From positions 1-31,437 of the forward strand of contig DATILL010000042.1 in the NCBI GenBank assembly GCA_035476575.1: a stretch of DNA of 31,437 nucleotides, written 5' to 3'. This DNA comes from DATILL01 sp035476575 (GTDB taxonomy: Bacteria > Actinomycetota > Actinomycetes > Mycobacteriales > JACQDL01). Of this stretch, positions 15,854 through 23,049 are shown piece after piece. The notes under the pieces are model-generated. The model worked only from the letters and a program-made list of their open reading frames with translations, was not told the origin of the DNA and did no database searches. The position numbers and the translations under genes are program-made. Position 1 is the stretch's first letter. Every line of letters begins with the position of its first letter.

Positions 15854-16480
15854 CTCGAATGCCCCTCTCGGTCCGTTCGTGTGGGCGCTCGCGGGCCGAC
15901 CCCGTCCCGTATCCGGATGACGGCCGGGTAGGTGCACCGTGACGGGAAAGCGCGGGGTGAATTTGGCCGCATCTCCCACGAGCGGACAGAAAGCGTGCTA
16001 GTGACCCACCTTCTGCCCGCTGGTGGCGCGGGCTCAGCGAACAGCGTGGCTCAGTGGACGGCGTGGCTCAGCGAACGGCGTGCAGGGTGAGGGTGGTCCA
16101 GGCGCCCCGCGCAAGCCGGAACCGGCGCTCCGGGCAGTACGCCGGGAACCCGACCGCGGCGGCTCTCCCCTCCGACGGCGCACACCGCCTCGTAGCACCC
16201 GCGATGCGCCGCATACCTGCGATGCGCCGCGTACCTGCGATGCGCCGCGTACCTGCGACCGGCTGCGACCACTCAGCCGTCCCGGCGCATCGCCGAGCTC
16301 CCGTCGCCGGGCTCCCGCCGCAGGCCACCATCGCTCGCCATGACCGCCAGCATCGGCGGGTCCTCGTCCACCGTGCCCGTCGTCACCTCCAGCGACAGGT
16401 GGTAGACCCGGGTTCCCGCCTCGGCCGGGTAGTCGACGGTCCGCTGACCGACCCTTCTCTCCCGTTCGGTGAGGTTGCCC
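15854..16480. other. Gene-poor stretch with two short tandem arrays
   Basis: No confident gene. 16031-16081 is a 17-bp unit (ggctcagcgaacggcgt) three times, and 16201-16254 is an 18-bp unit (gcgatgcgccgcgtacct) three times. A 73-codon minus-strand frame (16273-16494) looks protein-like in its middle (RVYHLSLEVTTGTVDEDPP), but its GTG lacks a properly spaced ribosome site and I recognise no family. It could be a fragment. Confidence 0.5.
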
Positions 16481-16790
16481 GGGTGCTCCCACACTCCTTT
16501 TCAAGCTGTTCGCTTTCGGTGTCGGTGGTGTCGGATGGGTTTTGCTCCGGGTCGATTGATCTGGGGTGGTAGGAACTCGGGTAGCCCGTCTTTGCTGTCC
16601 GTACGTCCCAGCCGTTGTGGTGTACGACGCGGTAGTGAGATGACCACAGCAGTACGCTGTTGTTCTGGTCGGTTCTACCGCCGTTGGCCCAGTGGACGCA
16701 GTGGTGGGCCTGGCACCATTAGGGGCGGTCGCAGCCGAGGAAAACACACCCGCGATCACGGAGAATAATCGCCCGGCGGGCCGCTCCGAC
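16480..16790 (-). pseudogene. HNH endonuclease C-terminal remnant (3' part of a DUF222-HNH gene)
   Basis: The minus strand reads RRAIILRDRGCVFLGCDRP, then TAA, then WCQAHHCVHWANGGRTDQNN followed by SVLLWSSHYRVVHHNGWDV. DUF222-linked HNH nucleases have the same series (RDR-C-FPGCDRP--WC-AHH--HWA-GG, LLC-HHH---H--GW). Besides the nonsense codon there are at least two frame shifts around 16540-16590 (DGLPEFLPP in one frame, IDPEQNP back in the other). The nuclease residues are damaged too (LLWSSHY where LLCRHHH is usual). It lies on the same strand and in the correct order relative to the DUF222 part at 18831-19671, about 2 kb away. Confidence 0.8.
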
Positions 16791-16814
16791 GTAGTGCCGG
16801 GAGCCGCGGCCGAT

Positions 16815-16946
16815 AGGTCACCACAACGCCGAGAGGTCACCACACGGGCGGCACGGGCAACGACAGGTCACCACAACGCCGACAGGTCACCACACGGGCG
16901 GCACGGGCAACGACAGGTCACCACAACGCCGAGAGGTCACCACACG
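16815..16946. repeat. GGT(C/G)ACC array ii (6 motifs)
   Basis: Six GGTCACC copies, alternately 19 and 31 bp apart, giving a 50-bp period: aggtcaccacaacgcc, then aggtcaccacacgggcgg, then a cacgggcaacgac spacer. The units are nearly identical. The array is in the reverse orientation to arrays iii and iv. It lies between the HNH remnant and the end of the cyclase gene. Confidence 0.9.
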
Positions 16947-17006
16947 AGAAAGCGGCCACTGGGACCACTTCTCCCCGACCATAGCCGGGCGGCCACGGGG
17001 CCTGCG

Positions 17007-17792
17007 TCAGCCGGGGAGGTGGGCGACGGCGCGGGTCCAGCCGGCGCCGGCCCGGGCGATCTTGACCGGGAAGCAGCTCACGGTGAAGCCGTACGGCGGG
17101 AGGGCGGCGAGGTTGGCCAGCCGCTCGATCTGGCAGTACTCGGTGTCGCGGCCGGCGACGTGGGCGGGCCAGAGGACGGCCGGGTCGCCGGTCCGGCGGT
17201 ACCGCTCGATAATGTCGGCGAACGGCGCGTCCAGGCTGAATGCGTCGGTGCCGATAACGCGGATACCGAGGTCGAGCAGGAACCGGGTGGCGGAGCCGTC
17301 GAGGCCGGTGAAGTCGGTGAAATAGCGTTGGGTGCCGACCCAGGCCGAGGCGCCGGTGTCGAGCAGGGCGATGTCGAGCGGCTGGGGTACGTAGCCGATC
17401 CGGGCCAGCTCCTTTTCCAGCCGGGCGGCGTCGACCACGCCGGTGCCGGCGTTCCCGGTGTCGGGGTCGCGCAGGTTGAGGACAAACGCCGGCCGGTGGA
17501 ACCAGTCGAGCGGCATCTGGTCGATGGTACGGGGCGGGCCGCCGTACGACGGGGTGCCGTAGTGGGCGGGGGCGTCCACGTGCGTACCGGTGTGGGCGGT
17601 GAGGGTGAGGATGTCGTTGGTGAGGAACTCGCCGCCGGGAAGCTCGGCAGGGTCGAGCGCGACGCCGAAGTTCGCTTTCATGCCGGCAGTCATGTGAATG
17701 GCGCCCTCGGCGGCGGACAGGATGGTGTGGGTGACCGGGTCGGGCTCCCAGAATGTGCTGTCCACCGGGGAGGACAGGTCGACCAGCCGCAT
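17007..17792 (-). CDS. PF04199-type cyclase (metal-dependent, kynurenine-formamidase fold)
   Basis: A 261-residue protein starting MRLVDLSSPVDSTFW. The family metal site is HTGTHVDAPAHYG (around residues 70-82). Further conserved parts are IDQMPLDWFHRPAFVLNLRD, LDIALLDTGAS, RVIGTDAFSLD and the C-terminal FTVSCFPVKIARAGAGWTRAVA. The family includes kynurenine formamidase, isatin hydrolase and cyclases in aromatic polyketide clusters. Its place beside a SnoaL-like gene favours a role in later ring closure, but a hydrolase is possible. ATG 17792 has GAGGAG 5 nt upstream. It is divergent from the second SnoaL-like gene and lies in the segment that interrupts the DUF222-HNH gene. Confidence 0.85.
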   Translation of the reverse strand: MRLVDLSSPVDSTFWEPDPVTHTILSAAEGAIHMTAGMKANFGVALDPAELPGGEFLTNDILTLTAHTGTHVDAPAHYGTPSYGGPPRTIDQMPLDWFHRPAFVLNLRDPDTGNAGTGVVDAARLEKELARIGYVPQPLDIALLDTGASAWVGTQRYFTDFTGLDGSATRFLLDLGIRVIGTDAFSLDAPFADIIERYRRTGDPAVLWPAHVAGRDTEYCQIERLANLAALPPYGFTVSCFPVKIARAGAGWTRAVAHLPG

Positions 17793-17913
17793 CGGCGCTC
17801 CTCGGGTCGGGCGTGGGATGGCCAGGGGAGCAGAGGCCGCGCGAGTTTCGCTCAAGCCGGGCCCGGCACGCTCCGGACCGAACAGTCGCAACGCCGCGAG
17901 AGGGGCCTGACCA
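17793..17913. promoter_or_regulatory. Divergent control region between the cyclase and SnoaL-like paralogue 2
   Basis: 121 bp that must hold promoters for both genes. GAGGAG (cyclase) and GAGAGGGG (SnoaL-like) ribosome sites are visible. I looked for the heptamer motif found before KR and KSIII and see no convincing copy. Confidence 0.4.
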
Positions 17914-18369
17914 ATGCCGCAACTGCTTCGCGAGCACGCCGTCTCGGCGCCGGACCTGTACCACGAGGTGCAGGAGTTCTACGCCCGGCAGATGCAGACA
18001 ATCGACGGTGGGGACGCCGCGGGCTGGGCGGGGACGTTCACCGAGGACGGCGTCTTTACGTCGAACGCGCGGCCGGAGCCGGTGCGCGGGCGGGCCGTGA
18101 TCGCGGCGGCGACAGCCGGGTCGGTGGCCGAGCGCGCGGCCCGGGGGGTGGTGCACCGGCACATGATGACGATGCTGCACCTGGACCCGCGGGCCGACGG
18201 CAGCCTGTTCGCCCGGTCATACGTGCTAGTCGTGGCCACGTACCGGGAGGGCGGCTCGGAGCTGCTGGCGAGCACGGTGTGCGAGGACGTGCTGGTCCGG
18301 GACGCCGGGCGTTGGCGCGTCTCGCACCGGCACGTCATCCGCGACGACCACCCCTCCCCCACCCGCTGA
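17914..18369 (+). CDS. SnoaL/NTF2-like protein, paralogue 2
   Basis: A 151-residue NTF2-like protein that matches the gene at 13068 along its whole length: LYHEVQEFYARQMQTIDGGD, FTEDGVFTSN, RGRAVI, HRHMMTMLHLDP, ARSYVLVVAT, STVCEDVLV and HRHVIRDDH. Both copies are plus-strand genes divergent from a minus-strand cyclization gene (here the PF04199 cyclase, there the KR/aromatase operon), which suggests that gene pair plus promoter region is a repeated module. ATG 17914 has GAGAGGGG upstream. The reaction is not assignable; polyketide cyclase, hydratase and oxygenase roles all occur in the family. Confidence 0.8.
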   Translation: MPQLLREHAVSAPDLYHEVQEFYARQMQTIDGGDAAGWAGTFTEDGVFTSNARPEPVRGRAVIAAATAGSVAERAARGVVHRHMMTMLHLDPRADGSLFARSYVLVVATYREGGSELLASTVCEDVLVRDAGRWRVSHRHVIRDDHPSPTR

Positions 18370-18412
18370 CGCCCAGCGCTCCGCGCCCCTCCCCGGCGAT
18401 CTATACCCCCGG

Positions 18413-18470
18413 CGATCATCGAGTTGTTGTCGTCCGCAGAGATCAACAAGCGACAACAACTCGATGATCG
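18413..18470 (+). repeat. 58-bp palindromic element, copy 3 (best preserved)
   Basis: Perfect 20-bp inverted arms, cgatcatcgagttgttgtcg at 18413-18432 and its complement at 18451-18470, around an 18-bp interior (tccgcagagatcaacaag). It lies between the convergent ends of the second SnoaL-like gene and the TPR fragment. A shorter cggcgatct fragment precedes it. Confidence 0.95.
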
Positions 18471-18475
18471 GCGGG

Positions 18476-18840
18476 CTACTGCTCGTCGGAGATCTGGTCG
18501 AGAAGGCCCAGCAGGTTCGTTGTGCTTTCGGCGTTGAGAACCGCGCGGACGGCCGGTAGGAAGGCGCCGTCTCCCAGCTCCGCCCTGATCGCATGCAGTG
18601 CCCGGAGGTCGATGCCCGCCTGCGGCACCCTCAGCGCCACGCGTATTGCAAGCGCCCGGACATGCCACGGAATCGCCTCCACCGTATGGCCAAGCTCGGT
18701 GAGGAGAACCCCCATCTGGCTGATCGACGTGGCCATGCCGGCCTGGTCACCAAGCCGCTCGACGATGTCCAGGGACTGCCGGTACCGCCGCTCCGCCTCG
18801 GCATAGTCCTCCCGAAGCTCCGCGAGCGTCGCCGCCAGGT
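18476..18840 (-). pseudogene. TPR-protein C-terminal fragment
   Basis: The minus-strand frame reads LAATLAELREDYAEAERRYR, QSLDIVERLGDQAGMATSIS and QMGVLLTELGHTVEAIPWHV, two or more tetratricopeptide repeats of the kind found at the C-terminus of AfsR/NB-ARC-type or standalone TPR regulators. It ends with LLGLLDQISDEQ and TAG. There is no start or N-terminal domain: the frame begins exactly where the DUF222 sequence stops, in shared bases acctggcggcgac. An internal ATG at 18736 would give 86 residues, but I read the piece as a truncated gene end moved here by recombination. Confidence 0.7.
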
Positions 18841-19671
18841 GCCGGCGGCGGCGAGCTCGCGGGTCATCGCCGCGGAGATCGGGCCGTACCCGGCGAGCTC
18901 GCCCGGCTTGTCATCCATTCCCGCCAACGTCGTCGCGGCGACGGTGACCAGCACGGTCGCGGCCGCGGCGGGTGTGTCGTAGCAGGCCCGGCCCATCAGC
19001 AAGTCTGTGAACACGTCGGCCCGGCGCTGGTCCATTGTCCTGTCGTCGTGGCACCTGCGGGTCAACGTGTCGAGGCGCTGGTAGATGGCGGTGGCGTCGG
19101 GTGCGGTGACGGTGAGCTGGGCCATGCCGTCTTCGACCGGGTACTCCACGACCTTCCGCTCGGCCTTCGCCCGCTCGTGCCGGGCCTGGGCGCCCTGGGG
19201 GTCGGCCTTGAGCACCGCACGCCACACTGCCTGACGGAGCTGCGGCCCGGTCTTGTCCGGTGCCGTGGCTAGCACCTTCTCCTCCACCACCCGCACCTGC
19301 TCCGGCGAGAGTGGCTCGATGAGCTCCTTCAGGATCCGTGCCTTGTGCAGGTCGACCTCGCCCCGCTCCATCGCTTCGAGGGTGCCGGGCAGCCGCTCGA
19401 CCAACGTACGGGCGAACCCGACCCGGCCGTTGGCGGCGTTGCGGGTGATGCTCAGCTCGATCGCGACCTCGTCGGTGCCCCACTCCGCCAGCGGCCCCTC
19501 CGAGCGGCACTCGGCGAACCGCGCGTACAGCCGGGCCTGCCGCGCCTGAACAGCCGACGTGACCCGCTCCAGATCGTGAATGGCGTCCAGGCACTGCTCG
19601 GCGTCCAGCCCGTCAACACCGGCCGCGAACACCGCAGCCAACGTCTTGTCGGGAGAGGACGACTCGAACAT
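18831..19671 (-). pseudogene. DUF222 N-terminal part of a DUF222-HNH gene, cut at a recombination junction
   Basis: ATG 19671 (MFESSSPDKTLAAVFAAGVD), with GGGAG 9 nt upstream, begins about 277 codons of DUF222. Recognisable parts are a long helical region, then LTVTAPDATAIYQRLDTL, MDQRRADVFTDLLMG, VTVAATTLAG and GELAGYGPISAAMTRELAAAGTWRR. Normally about 25 residues later the HNH module (RDR-C-FPGCDRP) follows. Here sequence similarity stops right after AGTWRR, and the frame runs out of phase through a TPR fragment to a stop at 18631. The missing HNH module is at 16480-16790 on the same strand. DUF222-HNH genes are a large actinobacterial family and are often disrupted. Confidence 0.8.
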
Positions 19672-19859
19672 GTGTTCATTCTCCCGTACCAGCCGCGACA
19701 GTTCAACCCACAGCACCGAAAAGCGGACTGAATTTCCGGGCCAAAGGAACCGCCAACGCAAAGCGACCCAGGAGACCAAACCGAGCCCGGCACCCCACCC
19801 TCCGTCAGCGCCGTCTTTATCCCAACGCAACACAAAGCGGAACGAGACCCGGAACCCGA
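19672..19859. other. Non-coding gap upstream of the DUF222 remnant
   Basis: About 190 bp with moderately lower GC and no supported gene; it would contain the promoter of the DUF222 gene. I see nothing else in it. Confidence 0.4.
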
Positions 19860-19917
19860 CGATCATCGAGTTATCGTCGCCCGCAGAGATCAACCAGCGA
19901 CAACAACTCGATGCTCG
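19860..19917 (+). repeat. 58-bp palindromic element, copy 4
   Basis: The 20-bp arms differ from copy 3 at three positions in the left arm (ttatcgtcg instead of ttgttgtcg) and one in the right (atgctcg instead of atgatcg). The interior cccgcagagatcaaccag matches copy 3 at 16 of 18 positions. It lies 38 bp beyond the ACP stop codon, downstream of the minimal PKS operon, where it could act as its terminator. Confidence 0.92.
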
Positions 19918-19955
19918 TCGGGGGAGGAGGGAAGGCCGAAAAGGTGAGAGGAGGA

Positions 19956-20216
19956 TCAGGCGACCAGCTCGTCCAGATCAGCGTTCACCAGCTCCAACAA
20001 GGCCCGCGGCGTCTCCGCCTCGGCCAACACATAATCATCAAGCTCGATCCCGAAGTCCCGCTCGATCCGCCCCGTCGTCTGCAGCAGCGCCAACGAGTCG
20101 TACCCGAGGTCAATAAACAACGTGTCGAGAATGTCGCCGTCCAGGTCGACACCCTCCTCCTCACCCGCGCTTTCCCGCATGATCCGCACCAGTGTGTCCA
20201 GCGTCAGCCGCGCCAT
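19956..20216 (-). CDS. Acyl carrier protein of the type II PKS
   Basis: An 86-residue ACP with the 4'-phosphopantetheine site S41 in DLGYDSLALL, preceded by DTLFIDLGYD and followed by IERDFGIELDDYVLAEAETP. It carries the growing polyketide on KS-alpha/CLF. ATG 20216 is taken because the domain begins at once and GAGAGGA lies upstream; a longer frame (MSNRERED) would start inside the end of the CLF region. It is the last gene of the KSIII - KS-alpha - CLF - ACP operon. The Sfp-type transferase at 24425 probably activates it. Confidence 0.95.
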   Translation of the reverse strand: MARLTLDTLVRIMRESAGEEEGVDLDGDILDTLFIDLGYDSLALLQTTGRIERDFGIELDDYVLAEAETPRALLELVNADLDELVA

Positions 20217-20242
20217 TACCCTGTCCTCTCGCTCCCTGTTGC

Positions 20243-21667
20243 TCACATCCCGCGCACCACCACGGCGGCGTTGAACCCGCCATACCCCCGCGCCAGCACC
20301 AGCACGGTGCGGACCGGCAGCTCCCGCGGCGCCCGGGTCACCAGGTCAAGCTGGTACGGCGCCGCTGGCCGGTCCACCCCGGGCGTCGGCGGCAGCACGC
20401 CATCCCGCATCGACAGCAGCGCTGCCGCCAGGTCCAGCGCCGCGCCACCGCTGAACAGCCGCCCGGTCCCGCTCTTAGGCACCGTCACCGGCACCCCGCG
20501 TGGCCCGAAGATCGCCCCGATCGCCGCCGCCTCGACCTCATCCAGCGACGGCACCCCGGCACCGTCCGCGACGACCGCGTCCACCTGCCCCGGCAGCACC
20601 CCCGCGTCGGCCAGGGCCAGCTCCGCGCACCGCCGCAGCCCCGGCTCCCCGCCCGAGCCCGAGCACGAGCCCGGCGCCGGGTCCAGCGTCGCGGCGTACC
20701 CCGCGATCTCGCCGTACACTCGCGCCCCCCGGGCCCGAGCCGCCGCCAGCGACTCGACCACCAGGATCGCCCCGCCCTCTCCCGGCACGTACCCGTCGGC
20801 GTCCGCCGCAAATGGCCGGTACGCCCGGGCCGGGTCACCGCCGCGGCTGATCAGGCCGGTCGCGAGCTGCGCCACCCAGCCCCATGGCGAGAGCGCCGCG
20901 TCCACCCCGCCGCTGAACACCATCGACAGCCCCTGGCTGTGGCCCATTGCCGGGCTCCGGCCATAGTCAGTTGCCGGGCTCCGGCGCAGGTGCCGCCGCG
21001 CGTGCCCGACGGCGTCCAGCCCGCCGGCCTGCTCGGTGACGATCACCCCGCTCGGCCCGCGCAGCCCGTGCCGGATGGAGAGCTGCCCGGTGTTCACGGC
21101 GTAGAACCAGGCGAACGACTGGTACGCCGAGACGTGCTGCCGACCCTTGCTCCACAGCGCCTCGAGCTCCCGCTGCCCGAACTCGACGCCGCCCCCGGAG
21201 GCCGCCGTCACGACCCCCGCGCCGTACTCCGGCAGCGCGGCCGGGTCGATCCCGGCGTCCGCCACGGCCAGGCCGCCGGCCGTGAGTGCGAGCTGGGTCA
21301 TCCGGTCGGTCTGGGCGACGAGCCGGCTGGGCAGCCGTTCGGCGGCGTCGTACCCGACGACCTCGCCGGCGAGCTGGGACGGGTACGACGACGGGTCGAA
21401 CCGGGTCAGCCGGCGGATGCCGTTGGCCCCGGCGAGGGTGGCCGCCCAGTACGCCTCGACGCCGATCCCGGTCGGGGCGACGACGCCCAGCCCGGTCACC
21501 ACCGCCCGCACGCCACCCGCGCCGGCGTTCGTCCCAGCGGACCTGTCGGCGCCCACGTCGCCGTCCGCCCCAACGGCGGACCCAGGAACGGCAGACCCAG
21601 GAACGGCGGACCCAACAGCGGATCCAGCAGCGAACCCGAGACCGGCGACCGGCGCCGCCCCGGTCAT
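20243..21667 (-). CDS. Chain-length factor (KS-beta) of the type II PKS
   Basis: A 474-residue ketosynthase homologue in which the active-site Cys is replaced by Gln: TEQAGGLDA with Q213, the hallmark of CLFs. CLF pairs with KS-alpha, decarboxylates malonyl-ACP or sets the cavity length. ATG 21667 overlaps the KS-alpha stop (ATGA). It is about 60 residues longer than usual. The first 52 residues are a Gly/Ala/Ser linker with a 15-bp DNA repeat (SAVPGSAVPGSAVGADGDV). An insertion after the active site (RRSPATDYGRSPAMGHSQG) comes from a duplicated tgccgggctccgg block at 20945-20985. The catalytic fold on both sides is intact, ending ARGYGGFNAAVVVRG. Confidence 0.95.
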   Translation of the reverse strand: MTGAAPVAGLGFAAGSAVGSAVPGSAVPGSAVGADGDVGADRSAGTNAGAGGVRAVVTGLGVVAPTGIGVEAYWAATLAGANGIRRLTRFDPSSYPSQLAGEVVGYDAAERLPSRLVAQTDRMTQLALTAGGLAVADAGIDPAALPEYGAGVVTAASGGGVEFGQRELEALWSKGRQHVSAYQSFAWFYAVNTGQLSIRHGLRGPSGVIVTEQAGGLDAVGHARRHLRRSPATDYGRSPAMGHSQGLSMVFSGGVDAALSPWGWVAQLATGLISRGGDPARAYRPFAADADGYVPGEGGAILVVESLAAARARGARVYGEIAGYAATLDPAPGSCSGSGGEPGLRRCAELALADAGVLPGQVDAVVADGAGVPSLDEVEAAAIGAIFGPRGVPVTVPKSGTGRLFSGGAALDLAAALLSMRDGVLPPTPGVDRPAAPYQLDLVTRAPRELPVRTVLVLARGYGGFNAAVVVRGM

Positions 21668-23049
21668 GCCGCCCGCCGATCCGCGCTGGCGAGCACCATC
21701 GCGCTCTGGAACCCGCCGAAGCCGCTGCCCACGCTCACCACCACGTCGGTCCGGTGTTCCCGCGCCTCCAGCGGCACGTAGTCCAGGTCGCAGTCCGGAT
21801 CGGTCTCGTGCAGGTTCGCGGTCGGCGGCACGACGTCGTGGTCGATCGCGAGCGCGCACGCCGCGATCTCCAGCGCGCCGACCGCGCCGAGCGAATGGCC
21901 GATCATCGACTTGACCGAGCTGACCGGGACCTCGTGCGCGTGCCACCCGAGCGCCCGCTTGAACGCGGCGGTCTCGTGCCGGTCGTTCTGCACCGTGCCG
22001 GAGCCGTGCGCGTTGACGTAGTCGACGTCGGCGGGGGCCAGCCGGGACTCCGCCAGCGCCACCCGGATCGCCTCGGCGAGCTCCCGCCCGTCCGGGCGCA
22101 GCCCGGTCATGTGGTAGGCGTTGCAGCGTGAGGCGAAGCCGGTGACCTCGGCGTACACGTGCGCGCCGCGGCGGCGGGCCGCCGTCAGCTCCTCCAGGAT
22201 GACGAACGCCGCGCCCTCGGCGAGGACCAGCCCGTTGCGGGTCCGGTCAAACGGCCGGGAGGCGTGCTCGGGGTCGTCGTTGCGCGGCGTGGTGGCCTTG
22301 ATCGCGTCGAAGCAGGCGGCGGTGATCGGCGTGATGGGCGCCTCGGTGGCGCCCGCGACGACGCGGTCCACGCTGCCCTCGCGGAGCAGGTCGACGGCGT
22401 AGCCGATGGAGTCCAGCCCAGAGGTGCAGCCGGTGGAGATGACGGCGGCCGGGCCCTGCGCGCCGACCGCCCAGCCCACCTCGGCCGCCATCGAGCTGGG
22501 CACGAAGTGGCGGTAGAGCTCGGCGACGGCCCGCTCGTGGTCGACCTCCCAGCCCCGGCCGGCGTCGCTGACGGCGACGTACTCCCGCTCCAGGCTGGTG
22601 GTGCAGCCGACCGCGCTGCCGAGGACGACGCCGGTACGGTGCGGGTCGGTCTCGCAGGGGAGCAGGCCGCTGTCGGCCAGCGCCTCGGTCGCGCTGACGA
22701 CGGCGAACTGCGCGGCCCGGTCCAGGGTGGCGGCCCGGGCGGGGGACAGCCCGGCGGCGACCGGGTCGAAGTCGACCTCGGCGGCCACCCGGGACCGGAA
22801 CGGCGTGGGGTCGAACAGGGTGGTGGTGCGGGTCGCGGTGCGGCCGGCGGTGAGCAGGTCCCAGTACGCCGCGGTGCCGACGCCGCCCGGGGCGACCACG
22901 CCGATGCCGGTGATCACGACTCGTCGGGCGCCGCCGGGGCCGGCGCCGTACGACCCGGCACCGCCGTACGACCCGCCGTACGACCCGGCACCGCTGTGGG
23001 TGGCGCTGTGGGTGGCGCCGTGGGTGGCGCCGTGGGCGGGCCGGCTCAC
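21664..23049 (-). CDS. Ketosynthase alpha of the type II PKS
   Basis: A 461-residue beta-ketoacyl synthase with catalytic C208 in STGCTSGLDS, His residues in VNAHGSGTVQNDRHET and GHSLGAVGALE, and the end GSGFGGFQSAMVL. With the CLF it condenses malonyl units on the ACP. GTG 23049 overlaps the KSIII stop (GTGA). The first 42 residues are low-complexity (ATHGATHSATHSG, then SYGGSYGGAGSYGAG) and come from two tandem DNA repeats (22940-23040); the family normally starts at RRVVITGIG (residue 42). A start closer to that point cannot be excluded. Confidence 0.96.
   Translation of the reverse strand: MSRPAHGATHGATHSATHSGAGSYGGSYGGAGSYGAGPGGARRVVITGIGVVAPGGVGTAAYWDLLTAGRTATRTTTLFDPTPFRSRVAAEVDFDPVAAGLSPARAATLDRAAQFAVVSATEALADSGLLPCETDPHRTGVVLGSAVGCTTSLEREYVAVSDAGRGWEVDHERAVAELYRHFVPSSMAAEVGWAVGAQGPAAVISTGCTSGLDSIGYAVDLLREGSVDRVVAGATEAPITPITAACFDAIKATTPRNDDPEHASRPFDRTRNGLVLAEGAAFVILEELTAARRRGAHVYAEVTGFASRCNAYHMTGLRPDGRELAEAIRVALAESRLAPADVDYVNAHGSGTVQNDRHETAAFKRALGWHAHEVPVSSVKSMIGHSLGAVGALEIAACALAIDHDVVPPTANLHETDPDCDLDYVPLEAREHRTDVVVSVGSGFGGFQSAMVLASADRRAA

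Noticed and set aside
16273..16494. Minus-strand 73-codon ORF
   Set aside because: Its middle looks protein-like but the start lacks a spaced ribosome site, no family is recognised and it directly follows a decayed gene; left as a possible fragment only.
17793..17913. A third heptamer operator before the PF04199 cyclase
   Set aside because: gttcggtc and similar words occur but neither the 11-bp period nor the ctcggt end is kept.
18476..18736. 86-residue TPR protein as an intact gene
   Set aside because: TPR sequence continues upstream of the internal ATG up to the DUF222 junction, so the piece is the end of a larger truncated gene.
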